Shown in pieces: positions 14,241 through 25,989 of a stretch of DNA of 64,000 nucleotides. The DNA is taken from positions 1 through 64,000 of the forward strand of contig JADNRV010000121.1 in the NCBI GenBank assembly GCA_015499995.1, in the 5' to 3' direction. Made by a program: the position numbers and the translations under genes. Each line of letters opens with the position of its first letter. The first letter of the stretch is position 1. The DNA is from Flammula alnicola (Eukaryota > Basidiomycota > Agaricomycetes > Agaricales > Strophariaceae). Below the pieces are notes generated by a model, which was not told where the DNA came from, did not search any database, and saw only the letters and a program-made list of their open reading frames with translations.

Positions 14241-16133
14241 TCAGCCTTCCTGTAATGGTGGAGGAAGGGAAGGAGGTGGTATGTGCTTTCGCGACATTTT
14301 TATCCAATCCCTTTGCAAATGGTCAGCCACATTGTCAATGTTCGCGATCGAAAGGCGAACACTTACACGCCATCAAATATACGACTGGCTTTGATGTCTT
14401 TCAGTGTCTTTGGCCTTCCTGCTGTATAAGGCGCGAGAATCTGGAGAAACAAATATAGAGTATCACCGCCGATCCTTCATTCACAGGAAAAACATTTATG
14501 CAAGACTAACATCAGATAATGCTCGTTGTTCCCAAGGTTCGATGTCCTTCAATTGTCCAGGTTTGGTTCTAAAATCAAGAGCAGGTCGTTTATCCTCCGG
14601 ATAAGGTTTATAATGGTTAAATGGTATCTGCGTAAAAGTGAATGAGCCAGTGAATGTACAAGGCAATGAGTATTCGGTACTCACATGGCCCGTGATAAGC
14701 TCGTGATAGACAACTCCCACCGACCAATAGTCCACGCCAAACGAATATCGCTCCTGCCTGAATACCTCTGGAGCGGTATACCAAAATGTCCCAGCTGCCC
14801 CACGCGTTCCAAGCGGGTTGTGCTCGTTTACCCATAGGAACGGGAAGTTGTCGCCGCCCGTAGCTCTTGCTTCGAGCCAAGCAGGATACTTGAACAACAC
14901 CGATTCCCCGCCTTCGACCACTGCAATATTCTCCGCTAGTCCGAGATCCGCAAGGACTAGGTGTCCTTCTTCGTCGAGGAATATATTATCAGGTTTGATG
15001 TCCCGGTGGATGATGCCGACTTTGTGAAGGCTTTGGATAGCAAGGACCTGGGACGATGATCTAGATGTGAGAAGATCATGTGTGCCATCGATAGAGAATA
15101 AATGACTTACGAGCTGCGCCGAGTAAAACTGTGCGACTTCGCGGCCTAGATGCCTTTTGTGCTCGAGGAACCCAGCCAAGTCACCACGTCGATAAAACGG
15201 CTATGTTGAGAAACAAATTTAAATTTGATGACAAGAGTATTTTCGAAGAAAAAAAATAGCATACCATAGTCACGACAAACTCCCCACCTTCCGCAAAGTC
15301 GTTCAGCAGGGGTGGGAACCAAATACTCCCTGCCATAGCTTTCAGTGTGTCACCTCGTTTTTCGCCAGATATTCCGCTAGACCCGAGTTATCGAAAGTAA
15401 TTCGCTTCATCGCACGCACCTCACCCGATGGCCTGTGAAGAACTCGCGAGATCACGGCGAACGCACCGCGTCCGATGTGGGTAATCTGGTACCCATCTTG
15501 GTCTAATAAGATCTTCCGTGATGCGGGCAATCGTCTGGGGCCAGAGTACTTCAGAAAACCAAATAGCGATTTGATTTTTCTGCAGGGGTGGTAGTGGACA
15601 AGATTCGGGATATTTTGGGACCTGGAGCCATGAGGAAATTCAACAGAACCGAGAGGCAGGAAGAAGATAACGCGCAGTGTGCACCAGTGAAGTATAGAAT
15701 GAAAAGGAGGTTTTGAATCCCAGAAAGTTAACCTGAGAGGGCAATTTTCGGACGACGAATAGGAAGCTTGGATGCGAACAGATCCAGCCAAAGAGAAAAT
15801 TCCTTTGTTCTCGACGATGTATAGCACGATCAGCACCACGCGTTGTTCGGATGACTGGCAGAACACCAAAGTAAATGTGGCAGACAAGGAGTTCTTCGCC
15901 GGAAGAAAATCATGCCTAGAGGAACATGCGTGCCATAGGGTATCGAGGGTAAGAGGTGATTTGAGGGAAGAGGGGATCCTAAGACCCCAAACTTGAGCAA
16001 GAGATTTGAAAGAATACGCAGGGCGAGCCGTGTCTACGCTCTTTTGAGGCGGGGTATAGGCAACCTGGCTAGATTTGGGGAAGATACAGAGCATTGGGGT
16101 CATTCCATCCGGTATCGCAGGCCCTACGAGCAT
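14241..16133 (-). CDS. Protein Ser/Thr kinase, AGC-like (one apparent frameshift)
   Basis: Exons on the minus strand are 16133-15265, 15200-15111, 15047-14685, 14627-14511, 14440-14367 and 14310-14241, about 527 residues with one base restored near 15345. An N-terminal region of about 210 residues matches nothing I know. The kinase domain follows: Gly-rich loop GRGAFAVIS, VAIK-type Lys in RAMKR, HRDIKPDN catalytic loop, DLG in place of DFG, GTFWYTAPE, and VDYWSVGVVYHELITG. The end, RIFDGVDWIKMSRKHIPPP, resembles the tail of AGC kinases. A frame break in the alphaC region (EVTHLKAM, + strand 15344-15346) is cured by one extra base. The stop before GHIPF is removed by the last three introns, which are inferred from splice sites and frame. 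It is divergent from the mitofusin gene. The true N-terminus is uncertain. Confidence 0.78.
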
Positions 16134-17102
16134 TATAGGTTGAGGTCTGGGCAGGGATACCAATGACGATATGGGCGAAAGTCAGAAGGATAGAAATTTA
16201 AAGGGGAGACGGTGGGGGTGAAGTGGGGGCAGGTTGGCGATCAAATTAAAGCTGGACAAGTTCCGTATAGGGCGAGAGACACAAACAGGGCAAAGATCAT
16301 GTTCGTGCCACTGGCCCACGACCAGCAAATTGAAATGGCGCGTCGTCAGCCACGACGCGTTCAAATCACGTGCGGCGCATTATGTTCTGTTGCGGTTCTG
16401 GCGAGTCGCGACTTGCAATCTCTTGCAGTGTTGTCGAGCTGCGAGAAGTAAAGCTAATATTCCAGATATGCGACTCGGGGATGCACTGGGTGTATAACTT
16501 GCTTGTAGATTTTAACAACGAAATAAAACAGCAGACAACCTGGAAAAATAGTGCCAGGTCAGTCTTTAAATCCTGTCTTTTTTTCTTTGAGAAGACGGCA
16601 TAATACTCTGTGCATCATTCAACCGTATGCAGCTTTGATTCAATTGAATGACTTTATCTCGCACATTCCGGACATTTTCATGACTGATGCGCGTGTGCAA
16701 TTTAAACAAGTAGAAGAGTAAGATGGCGAGACAAAATACTTACTCAGCTGATGCCCAGTAACCTCCATCTGGTGTTATGGGTTCGGTAAGAGACGGGCAC
16801 TTCAAATTGCAAGCGAACAAAGATATGCCTCAGACTTTTGCAGACTCCATCGCGACCAGTTCCAAGAGCCTCGACTCGATGCAAGTTCATCACGAGGAGG
16901 GCTCAGAAAGGAAAGGAAACGGTTGCAACCGGGATCGGCAATGCTGACGTAATCTGAATCGCGGAACATTCTCCACAACGAAATGTAATCCAGCAAAAGT
17001 CGTTTTTCTCGACGTAACATCCATCCCCAACACCGAGCAGCTGGTAAAGAACCGGCCAAAAAGTGCCCACAACACCCACATATCGCAGCAGCACTGTCGG
17101 AA
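16134..17102. promoter_or_regulatory. Shared upstream region of the divergent kinase and mitofusin genes
   Basis: About 970 bases separate the two start codons, which face away from each other. One E-box CACGTG stands at 16367-16372. No coding exon is supported inside. Whether the two genes share control is not visible from sequence. Confidence 0.4.
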
Positions 17103-19796
17103 ATGGCTCAGACATACTTTCCAACGCGTGTCGCTTCTCCTGTGAAAGAGGCCTTCCATGACTCGGTGTTTGCGGGATTGAATGGAGACAGGCAGCTCAA
17201 GGTCGAGGATGTTCAGGAGGCATACATTGAGAACAAAGATCGGTGAGTTGCCGCTTTAGAATTTTCCTGCTAGCCCTCTCTAAAAGTCGCGCAGCTTGGT
17301 TTCTGCTATTGATTCAACGAAGTCAGTGTTGGGCGACATTCGGACTTTCAACAAAGACGAATGGGTCGTTCGATACCCCCAGCTTCGCGAGCAGAAGGAA
17401 GAACAGCAGGAGTCTAGTCAATCTGCTGAGCTCTCCTCATCGCGTCCTCGCAATGCTATGCGCCGCTCCCTTTCCTTCGCCGACGACCCGTCATTTCAAA
17501 CGGATGTAATTATCGGCGGTCCCCGACAAGGATTAGCCCGTTCAGTTACCCTTGCATCTATTCCCGACTCTCAAGATGGAGAAGAGGCATGTGCGGCCCA
17601 AAAAGAAATTGAAAAAGAATCGAATGACGACCGCCTTGTCCCTACCTCCGATTTCAATGTTCTCCGTCTGGACCTCAAGCTTGGCTCAAACCACTCATCA
17701 ACATCAGCAGCATCACTCGTTTCCCAACTCGAAAAATCATCAATTGCCAACCTTCTCGATGAAAGGATTGGCACATCTATCAACCACATCGACAAGCTGC
17801 GGTTGCGCGTGGAGGATACTTCCTCCAAAGTTCTCGTCACCGGCGATCTCAATGCCGGTAAATCAACCTTCGTCAACGCTCTCCTCCGCCGAGAGGTCAT
17901 GCCTGTCGACCAGCAGCCATGTACAACCGCCTTCTGCGAGGTCCACGACGCCGCAGAGAACCAAGGAAAGGAGGAAGTGCACCTTGTCAAGGACGGTGTC
18001 ACGTATGACATCAACGATGCTTCCACTTTCGCCAAGGCAGAAATCTCGGATCTCGAAGGAATTGTCGCGGACAATGAGCATACCCAAAAGATGATCAAGC
18101 TCTACCTTGCGGACACACGAGCACCATCTGAATCCCTCCTCAACAACGGTGTTGTCGACATCTCACTCATCGATGCGCCCGGTCTCAATCGCGACAGCTT
18201 GAAGACCACTGCTGTCTTCGCTCGCCAAGAAGAAATCGACGTCGTTGTCTTCGTTGTCTCCGCCGAGAACCATTTCACTCTTTCTGCCAAGGAGTTCCTG
18301 TGGAATGCCAGCAACGAGAAGGCCTATCTCTTCATCGTGGTCAACAAGTACGATCAAATCAAGAATAAAGATAAATGTCGAAGACTGGTCCTCGAGCAAA
18401 TCAAGCAGCTCAGCCCAAGAACTTACGAAGACGCGGAAGATCTCGTCCACTTCGTTGATTCCGCCTCTGCTCTCCAACCTTTCGCCGCTAACCCAGCCTT
18501 CGATGACCTCGAACAATCTTTGAGGTCCTTTGTCCTCGTCAAGAGGTCGAAGTCCAAGCTCCAACCCGTCGCCACCTATCTCTCCAACCTCCTTGCCGAC
18601 ATCGAGCTTCTTGCTGGTGCCAATGTCATCGTCGCCGACTCTGAGCTCCAACATGCACGCGAGGAGCTCGCAGAAGCCCGCCCTGTCCTCGAAAAGATGA
18701 AGAGTGGACGCGACGTACTCGAGGATGCCCTTGAGAACGTGGAGGAATCGGGCGCCGGTGAATCCTCTGCGCGCACCAAAAAGATCCTTACGGACGCCCT
18801 CGATCGGGTTGGTAATGGTCAGCTCGCAGTCGACAAGCCCCTTGTGCCCATGCCTTCATATCCAGGTTTGTTGGGCATCTGGGACTTCGCACATCAGGTC
18901 CGCCGGGCGTTGCTCGCGTCTTTGGACGCCGCCGTTGTCTTGTCTGAGGACGAGGCTCGTCTCATCACCACCAAGGGTGTGCACAAGATCAAGGATCTCG
19001 GCGAGGAGCACCTTCCGCAAGGCGTCGAACGCAGTAGCCGAGTGTTCATGCCCGAGGCCATGTTCAGCGCGACGAGGAGAGGTGGTAAGGGCATCAAGCG
19101 ACGCTCTTCTTCGTCATATGGAAACATCGGCGGAGCAATTGTTGCCGGTGGCATGCATGGTCTGGCATTGGTCTTGCTCAACGTCCTGATATGCTCGAAA
19201 CTACTTTCTTCGACCTTTTCGACGTCAACCACCAATTCTTCGTGCACTTCGGCGATGACAAGCACTCAGAGGATGAATCGTCCACTCCGAGTGCGCTGGG
19301 CATCGTCAGCGTTGGTGTCGGAGCTTTGACTATGGTTGGTGGACAGGCTCTTGGTATGCGTGGTGTCATCGAAGGCATCGTGCGCGTCACCGACCTGTTG
19401 GGTAACGAGACTGCTCGCAAGTGGGCTGCCCCAGTCATTGGCGCGGTCACTATCGGCTTGACGGCGTACTTGATCCTCGAGCTGCCCAGCTCAATCCCAC
19501 GCACTGTCGGAAGGAGAGTCAAGGCATCCGTGTTGGCCCGCGCCGATGAACGTGACGTGCACTTCGTGGATGCCCATGCTGGGCGAGTCAGTCGTGAGAC
19601 GAGGAAGGTGCTGAGACTTGCGTCGTGGGATTTGAGGGGGAGGTTTAGGGGCGCGATGGAGGAGCGCTCGAAGGAGGTTAAGGGTGCTGAGGAGATGGAG
19701 AAGAGGTCGTTGAGGGCCAAAGAATACTTTAGCGGTGTTTGTGAGAAGACTGGGGCCATTCGGGCGGATGCCAATTTGGAGAGCATCGGTGCGTGA
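17103..19796 (+). CDS. FZO1: Mitofusin, outer mitochondrial membrane fusion GTPase (one apparent frameshift)
   Basis: A dynamin-like GTPase anchored in the mitochondrial outer membrane that tethers and fuses mitochondria. Exons are 17103-17242 and 17295-19796, 880 residues with one base restored. GTPase motifs are G1 TGDLNAGKST (about 229-238), G2 QPCTTAF, G3 DAPG (about 340) and G4 NKYD (about 396). After a helical stretch (heptad-like, about 440-500), the conserved ETTFFDLFDV segment follows. Then come two hydrophobic segments (GIVSVGVGALTMVGG and WAAPVIGAVTIGLTAYLILEL) and a C-terminal helical region of about 95 residues. The frame drops by one base between about 19150 and 19176, just before LAQRPDMLETTFFD; no GT-AG intron can explain it. 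A single-copy gene of this importance is unlikely to be dead, so an assembly deletion is favoured. Confidence 0.92.
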
Positions 19797-20401
19797 GCGA
19801 GGTTGATTGTCGCTCCTCTGGTGGAGGTTCGAATGTTTAAATTTTCATCTCTTGCTTCGCGTTGACGAACGAGAAAAAGAAAGTAGATTCCCAACCTTTT
19901 TTTCTTTTGTTAAATATTGTATGATTCCTCGCTTTTTCTTTTTTCTTCCCTTCTCATGACTCCCAGACGTATATACAACTCTTCATGATTCTGCTCAACA
20001 ATTTCACAGACGCGGATTAGACCCGTCGCACCCCTCTCTTATGCCCCGTACACGCTCCTTACTTTATTCCAACTCGATGACATAAATCACTACTTTTTCC
20101 TTGACTTATAGTCTTTTCTTATTTCTTTTCGGGCATCATGATGCCTTTTGACACCAATCCCTACTTATGATAGCAAATGTAATTATGTATGACCCCTCTG
20201 TTCTTCCATCTGATTGAGTGTTTTTTGCTATTGGCCTTGAAGAGGTTATGTAATGGGGGAAATCGGGATTTGAAAGTCCGGCATGAGCCGTGGAGAGCGA
20301 ACAACGGCTTGGCACAGCTGTCCGCTACGTCTCCCGATCCCAACTTGTTTTACAAGCGTATAATTCTACTAGTCTCCTCGTAACCACCAACGAACTCAAA
20401 T
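19797..20401. other. Spacer between mitofusin and V-ATPase c genes
   Basis: A T-rich stretch (about 19890-20125) fits a 3' untranslated region and a pyrimidine-rich promoter. No gene is supported. Confidence 0.45.
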
Positions 20402-21452
20402 ATGTCGTCGGATTTATGCCCCGTATACGCTCCTTTCTTTAGCGCCATGGTGAGCTCAGCACCGGAAACCGTTGAAATTGTGACGTACCGTTGACCCATT
20501 GCTCTCGTTGCTTTTTTGACAGGGCTGCACCAGCGCCATCGTCTTCACTTGTGAGTTTCTTGTCTATCTTGCTAGGCGAATACGTTCTGCAGTGAGATTG
20601 ACTGCTGTCGCTTGATTACTCGAAAAGGCATCGGTGCTAGGTACGTGTTGTATCGGTTGTCGCTGGCTACGTTGCTGAACTGACCGCGACTTCTTTGTGT
20701 GTTTACCTCTTGCTTTTCTTGCATTGAATATGTAGTTATGGTACTGCAAAATCTGGCGTCGGAATCTCTGCGATGTCCGTACTCCGACCCGACCTCATGA
20801 TGAAGTGTGTCGTACCAGTTATCATGGCTGGTATTATTGCTGTGAGTCATCCGCAGTTCGCGCTTTCATCGCGTCTATCTTCTGTGTCGACAATAATTAA
20901 GCATCTACTCACCTGGCCTGTCCCCTTCTTGACAGATTTACGGACTTGTTGTGTCGGTACTCATCGCCGGTGACCGTACGTGTCCCACATCGTTTCACTT
21001 TGAATGCGGCTAACGCCCTTTCTCCCGCAGTCAAATCCACAATGTCCCTTGCCCAGGGATTTACTCAACTCGGTGCTGGTCTCTCGGTCGGTCTCGCTGG
21101 TCTCGCTGCTGGTTTCGCTGTTGGCATCGTTGGTGACGCCGGTGTGCGAGGCACAGCCCAACAGCCCAGGCTCTTCGTCGGCATGGTGTGTTCTTAGTTT
21201 TAATTTTGCAAAATGTAGCAGGAAACTGAGTGGGCGTCATTGACTAGATCCTCATCCTCATTTTCGCTGAAGTCTTGGGTCTTTACGGTATGCCATCCGA
21301 TGTTGTCCACTGACGAGGACTTGCTCACTTTTTATTGCTTCAAAGGCCTCATCGTGGCTCTCATCATGAACACCAGGGCTGAGGCCATGACCGTACGTCG
21401 TTGGCCTTTCTTTGCTAATTTTTTGCTCTAAGCATACTCCTCACAGTGTTAA
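20402..21452 (+). CDS. VMA3: V-type proton ATPase 16-kDa proteolipid subunit c
   Basis: This is the ring subunit of the V0 sector that carries protons across vacuolar and endosomal membranes. Nine exons (20402-20449, 20523-20550, 20628-20640, 20736-20841, 20936-20975, 21031-21185, 21248-21287, 21346-21392, 21447-21452) give exactly 160 residues, the family length, with four membrane helices. The first half has [23 protein letters not shown]. The fourth helix carries the proton-binding Glu at about 138 in [19 protein letters not shown]. The final exon is only TGT-TAA, restoring the C-terminal Cys common in this subunit. Exon 3 is 13 bases. VMA11 is the closest paralog family, but the sequence fits subunit c best. 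Confidence 0.95.
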
Positions 21453-22480
21453 TTGGCGAACGAGTGTTCAGTCACACAGGGTATAGCGAGAAGAGAGGAG
21501 GAAGGAAATGATGACGAGATGGGAACAGAGAACAGGGGAGTATACCAGATATTTTAATCGTTGCGCGCATTTCCAGTGCAAAAGGACCTTTGATCAGCAT
21601 TTTTCACATAGGCCATACACTATTCACGATTTCATCCACCACGGCATCCTGTTCTCGTTGCTGTTGTTTCCAGTTAATTGAACTACGTCTGCATTTCGAT
21701 GCTCTCTGTTCCCCTTTCAGCCTCTCCACCCTGTCTCAATGCGTCTCGAGTGCGTTGTACATGTTTAATTTATTTTGCATATGTGCAGCTTTCTCCTCGA
21801 ACAATCTCCGTCGCAAAGCGTCTTTGTCCATTGGCGTAAACTCAGCACTCCAACCCATGCAACAAAGTAGGCTTTACCATCACGGTCTTCATTCTACGCT
21901 TCATTATACGTCAAGAACACCATGGGCAAATCTTCCGTCTTCTCGTGCTAGTGTACTGACCTCCTAGTGGATTCGCAGATTTAAGAACCTGCATATATGT
22001 GCGGAAGCCATCGTGTACCTAGACATCGCAAATGGACCCGCGTGGTTGTGAGCCAAGGTGTGCGGCTCTGTCTTCCATTACTTATTTATAGAGTTGACGC
22101 ATTTTCAAGCCGTTTAGATTCCGAGCCGCTCGGTGCAAAGTGCTGGCTGTCCTCCGCTCCTTAGCAAGTTGCGGATTACTTATACGACGAATCTCTCATC
22201 TCCATGAAGAAACAATACTTCCACGCTTTGGATGTTCGTCAAATTGCATGAGTGGTCCGCCCTCGACATTCCTAGCCATCAGTCTGAGTTATAACAGTCG
22301 GCGTTTCCTGCACGCAATCACTCACGCAGCTTCCTCTCGGCTCGGCATCACTCGACCCTCGGGCTCAGCTAAGCAACATCAATATAACCGCGTACATCCA
22401 AGTACAGTACATACAATCCGATGTCCAGTGGATGGAGTTGTCGCGCAGCGATTGCCAAGATACTGTACGTCTCTCAATTG
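21453..22480 (-). pseudogene. Decayed divergent neighbour of NmrA copy 1 (unit remnant)
   Basis: Pieces of this stretch match the minus-strand reading region upstream of NmrA copy 4. About 21893-21975 resembles 30640-30705, and about 22340-22460 resembles 31035-31125. A further piece (about 22190-22280) matches the spacers ahead of copies 2 and 3 (about 25395-25485 and 28258-28335). No open frame survives. I read it as the divergently oriented partner of the duplicated unit, degenerated. The similarity was found by eye and its limits are approximate. Confidence 0.45.
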
Positions 22481-22489
22481 GCCGACATT

Positions 22490-22508
22490 CCGCGTCAGTG
22501 CTCGGCAG
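22490..22508 (+). promoter_or_regulatory. Conserved upstream element, NmrA copy 1
   Basis: CCGCGTCAGTGCTCGGCAG lies about 230-245 bases before the ATG. The same block, with a few changes, precedes all five full copies (25720, 28451, 31169 and, inverted, 42862-42844). It is a candidate binding site for a shared regulator. Confidence 0.5.
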
Positions 22509-22624
22509 TTGTTACTATAGTTAGATATAACAGAGACGGCGGCCGCGCTTACCGAAACAATAGCCCCGTGTCCTGCCTTCGGACTTTCAAGATGGCAAAC
22601 GACTTCTGTAAGATTTGGGCCGTT

Positions 22625-22630
22625 TATAAA
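22625..22630 (+). promoter_or_regulatory. TATA box, NmrA copy 1
   Basis: TATAAA lies 111 bases before the ATG at 22736, matching the TATA position in the other copies. Confidence 0.55.
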
Positions 22631-22735
22631 GAGAGCTACTGAAGTCTAACAGATCTTGTCTATTACTTACTTTTCAGCTTCGATAACAACAGAAACAAAC
22701 CCTTCCTTAATTTGAATACTAAAGCACTCTCAAAA

Positions 22736-24208
22736 ATGTCCAGCAAATTAATATATTTATCACCGGTGCAAATGGTGCGCGTATACCCTTCGCCTGTCAT
22801 TGCCCAACCTAACTATTTGTTCGTTAGGTTACATTGGTGGATCGGTTCTTACCCGTCTGCTTCAACATCCAGACGCTGCTTCCTTCCAAATCACAGCCCT
22901 AGTTCGTTCTGCAGAGAAAGGAGAGAAATTAAAAACCTTGGGCTTTGACTTCATTCTTGGTTCATACACCGACGAAAACTTGGGTTTCCTCACTAAAGCC
23001 GCATCGAAAGCTGATGTTGTTATCGCAGTTGTAAGTCGGAATTTTGTTTAGACTCGCAATCCTTCGCAATGTTCTAAGAGCTTCTACAGGCTGAGTCGGA
23101 CAATCTGCCTGCTGCCAATGCGATTTTGACTGGGATGAAGATTAAGTATGAGAAGTCTGGAAATGCCCCAGCATTGATACACACGGTCAGCATTCAAGCA
23201 TAGGTGTTTATCCGAAGGCTAACTTATATTCTTTTATACCGTTCTTCTAGTCTGGTTCATGTGCGCATTTCAACAGCTTAATGTATTGTTCATACGCTAA
23301 CGTAAATCACAGCAATCGTTATGGACGACGCGCGTGGCTTGCACGGCGACCTTCCCTGGTCAGCGACTTGGAGGTCGAAAAGCTCAATGCCTTTCAGTCG
23401 CCCCGATGTTCCTATCAGGCATAGGGTCGTCGATGCTCCGATCATCGTGGCGGACAAGGCTGGGTACATCAAGGCATATCTCATTACACTTGGTGCATTT
23501 CGTTCTCGGTCGCTATGTTCTGCGTGCTGAACGATTGTATAGGAAACATATTTGGAGTGCCTTCAGGACCACTTGTCGACCTTGGAATCCAGAAGAAGAG
23601 TTCGGTCTTCGCTTTCTTCGTCCATCCGGCTCTCGTGCACAAGCAAGGAGTGTATGTGGGTAAAGGGTTGAATAGGTGGCCTGCGGTTGATGTAGAGGAA
23701 GGTGCGTATAACTTTATTTCCTTCCAATCCATGTATGCGCGCGTCCTTCATGAATTTATCTGACTGTTCCTATATCTATTATTTTCAGTTGCTGATCTAT
23801 ACCGTGTCGTCTTGGACTCTATCCGTTCCAAACCTGATGTCGCTGGTCATGGACCTGAGGGGTATTACTTCGCGGAGAGCACTGAGTACACATCCCTCGA
23901 GGCAGCCCGCGCCATATCCGAGGCTCTGGTTGACTTGGGTGTTGGGGTTTCTCGCGAGCCCACCGCCTGTCGGATGAGGAATGGGCAGCATTCTATCCGG
24001 TTAGTGGATTCCGTCTTATGTGGGATCCCAACTCATCCCGTTTCTTCTGGCATTCCTCAGACTCTCTATTGGCCTTGCTCGGCACCAACTGCGTTATAAG
24101 GGCAAATCGTGGCCGTGCCCTGGGCTGGAATCCCAAACTCGGCAAAGCAGACCTTATCGCAAGTGTTAAGGCTGAGGTCAAGCACTTGTCGCAAAGGCGG
24201 GCAATTAA
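22736..24208 (+). pseudogene. NmrA-like NAD(P)-binding protein, copy 1 (multiple frame breaks)
   Basis: Exons by comparison with copies 2, 3 and 5 are 22736-22774, 22828-23030, 23090-23185, 23251-23260, 23313-23492, 23543-23701, 23789-23999 and 24061-24208. All splice sites are kept. Four uncompensated one-base losses occur near 22750, 23966, 24075 and 24182. In exon 5 a further lost base (about 23356) shifts the frame for about 60 bases until it is regained before HRVVDAPII, so that segment is read differently from the paralogs. Recognisable parts include LTRLLQHPDAASFQIT, LGSYTDENLGFL, PSGPLVDLGIQ and RGRALGWNP. Either a dying copy or a stretch of poor consensus; the compensated shift favours real drift. 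Confidence 0.7.
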
Positions 24209-24558
24209 TTATAAGGAGTCTCGATTGCCCTCAGATTTCTCGTGCTCCTAATACATTTTTTTCTTCTTCTAGACTTTCTTTAAGATAGGCCCTGTACATT
24301 AAAACCAGCTATTTATCTATCTTCCGTACTAGACGAACCACCCGGCCCCCATTACTCCATTGCGATACTTCGATGCTTGTAGCCAATCCATGTTTCAATG
24401 CATAGGTTCGACGCTCACAGAAATGCCCGAGCTCTGAATGGCAGAGATGATATGGAGAACACCATAGATGGAATCGGTCGTTCAAGGCTCCTGTCAAGAT
24501 ATCGCTGACATGGACAGCCACTGCATGAAAAAAATGTTGCCAAAGGATTTCCACGCAA
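24209..24558. other. Downstream flank of NmrA copy 1, shared with copy 2
   Basis: The stretch at about 24300-24490 is clearly related to about 27590-27770 downstream of copy 2 (both contain CAGACGAACC- or TAGACGAACC-like words, then CGCTCACAGAAATG, then GATGGAATCGG). The duplicated unit therefore reaches beyond the stop codon. No gene is supported. Confidence 0.45.
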
Positions 24559-24559
24559 A

Positions 24560-24935
24560 GCGTTTAGGTGCTTCATATTTCAGCACCTCAAGCTAAGGAA
24601 GGAAGTCGTCGTTTACGACGGAGCGTTGAAAGAAGGTATTTGTTTTGATTTTCATGTAAAAGGATGACACGATATTCGAAATCGTAGGCAAGTTCTCAGA
24701 AACGTGGACAAGATCGTACCCTTTGATGGAGGATTTGGCTGGCATATGATTGGACAGCGAGTTGGAGTGCGAACGAAAAATGAGGAAAAATGACAGAAGA
24801 CTGCTGCCCCATGGGCGTTCTTTGGGTAAATCGTGCACCAAATGAGGAGCGCGAGAAAATTATTGTACGGCGATGACATTGGGGCCTCGAAAGAAATTTT
24901 GATGTGTTGCCAACCAAAACTATTGAGAGTCATCT
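24560..24935 (-). pseudogene. F-box protein fragment (LRR-like part)
   Basis: The minus-strand reading gives LLSFF...RS...PAKSSIKGYDLVHVSENLPTISNIVSSF...FLP followed by a LEVLKYEAP-like piece. This parallels LLSFFARSRC..., SISDDDIVQIFDKLPTITHVS and FLPRLEVLEYKGP in the intact F-box gene at 33103-34779. The F-box itself and both ends are missing and the frame is interrupted. It is a truncated paralog lying between NmrA copies 1 and 2. Confidence 0.55.
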
Positions 24936-25715
24936 CCCGCAGCGAAAAACACTACACCTGAGCCGAGACGGTACCGGCGTCCACATCTTAACCTCTAGCT
25001 TCAGCCTCTAGGTCTCAATGAGCGAAATTCTATGAGTGGAACATGCCATAGATCGCCAATAAAACTAGGAATGTCAATTCGGGAGGAACAGATTGGAGTA
25101 TGAGGTTGATGGATAATAGGATCTGTCTATAGTAATGAGGCTTGGCCATTATTATGTGAGTGGCTCTCTACATGGTTGGATGATATAAGTTGCTGCTCAC
25201 GCTGAACAGACAGATTTATCGAGGTTCACTCCTTTCAAGGCGTGCGACTGTCTCCCAGCATGCACTACAGAGCTTGCGAAATTTCAAGTAGTGTAGAGTT
25301 CGGAATGGCGATGGGATTCCGAGCATCCTCGATAATATCGCAGCAAAATCCTGGCTTTCCTCCGCTTCTCTACAAGTTTCGGAACAGACGCTGAATCTCC
25401 TGTCTTCATGAAGAAATGACCAACACGATTCGGATGTTCCATCAAAAGCATGGAGTCAATACCTCGACATTCCTAAGCATCCTCAGTTCTCAATAACTTT
25501 CGGTATTTTCCACTCGCCGCTTCCACTAACAATGCCAATGCTTGATCATTCCCGGCCCACCATTTCGTTTTGTTCAGTCATATCACTCGGCCCCCGTCAG
25601 CGCAAGCAACACCACTGCATATGGCATTCAAGTACATACAATGGCGTCACGGTGGCGGATCGCCAAGGTATCTTTGTCACTTGTAATTCACTTTCGCGTG
25701 TCTAACCTTTGCCTC
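24936..25715 (-). pseudogene. Decayed divergent neighbour of NmrA copy 2 (unit remnant)
   Basis: About 25167-25225 resembles 30358-30410, and about 25580-25675 resembles 31040-31125 and 22340-22460, so the same divergent partner is represented. About 25290-25490 matches 28140-28330. No coding frame survives. The matches were made by eye and the boundaries are approximate. Confidence 0.4.
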
Positions 25716-25719
25716 CGTT

Positions 25720-25738
25720 CCGCGTCAGTGGTCGGCAG
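25720..25738 (+). promoter_or_regulatory. Conserved upstream element, NmrA copy 2
   Basis: CCGCGTCAGTGGTCGGCAG lies about 250-270 bases before the ATG. It differs from the copy-1 element at one position. Confidence 0.5.
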
Positions 25739-25890
25739 TCGGTTATGAAAAGATGACAAGGAGGCAGCTGGTGTCGGTCAAGTTGACCATAACAAACTCG
25801 GAGGCCGATGATTGAAGAGCGGCGCCCGACCTGTTCTGTATTCGGAACTTTCGAGATGGCAAAGGACTTCTGCCAGACTTCTGAGCCGCG

Positions 25891-25898
25891 TATAAATA
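25891..25898 (+). promoter_or_regulatory. TATA box, NmrA copy 2
   Basis: TATAAATA lies 99 bases before the ATG at 25990. Confidence 0.55.
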
Positions 25899-25989
25899 GA
25901 GATGATTCGCCTAACATCATCTTCTTTATTACCTTCGTCACAACAAGAAACAAAACATCTCGCTTTGGATATCTAAGTAACGCACAAAG

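Noticed and set aside
14242..14510. Ending the kinase at the stop following ALSDVSLA (14496)
   Set aside because: Two further introns with good splice sites extend the frame into ILAPYTAGRPKTLKDIK and RIFDGVDWIKM, which match the end of AGC-type kinases.
15331..15354. A 24-base intron (GTGACA...GGCAG, minus strand) to explain the kinase frame break
   Set aside because: Far shorter than any other intron here, and it gives the wrong phase for the following WFPPLLNDF. One restored base gives EVTHLKAMAGS directly.
22140..22520. 126-codon plus-strand frame ahead of NmrA copy 1
   Set aside because: It lies inside the decayed unit spacer, and the same region in the other copies is not open in this frame.
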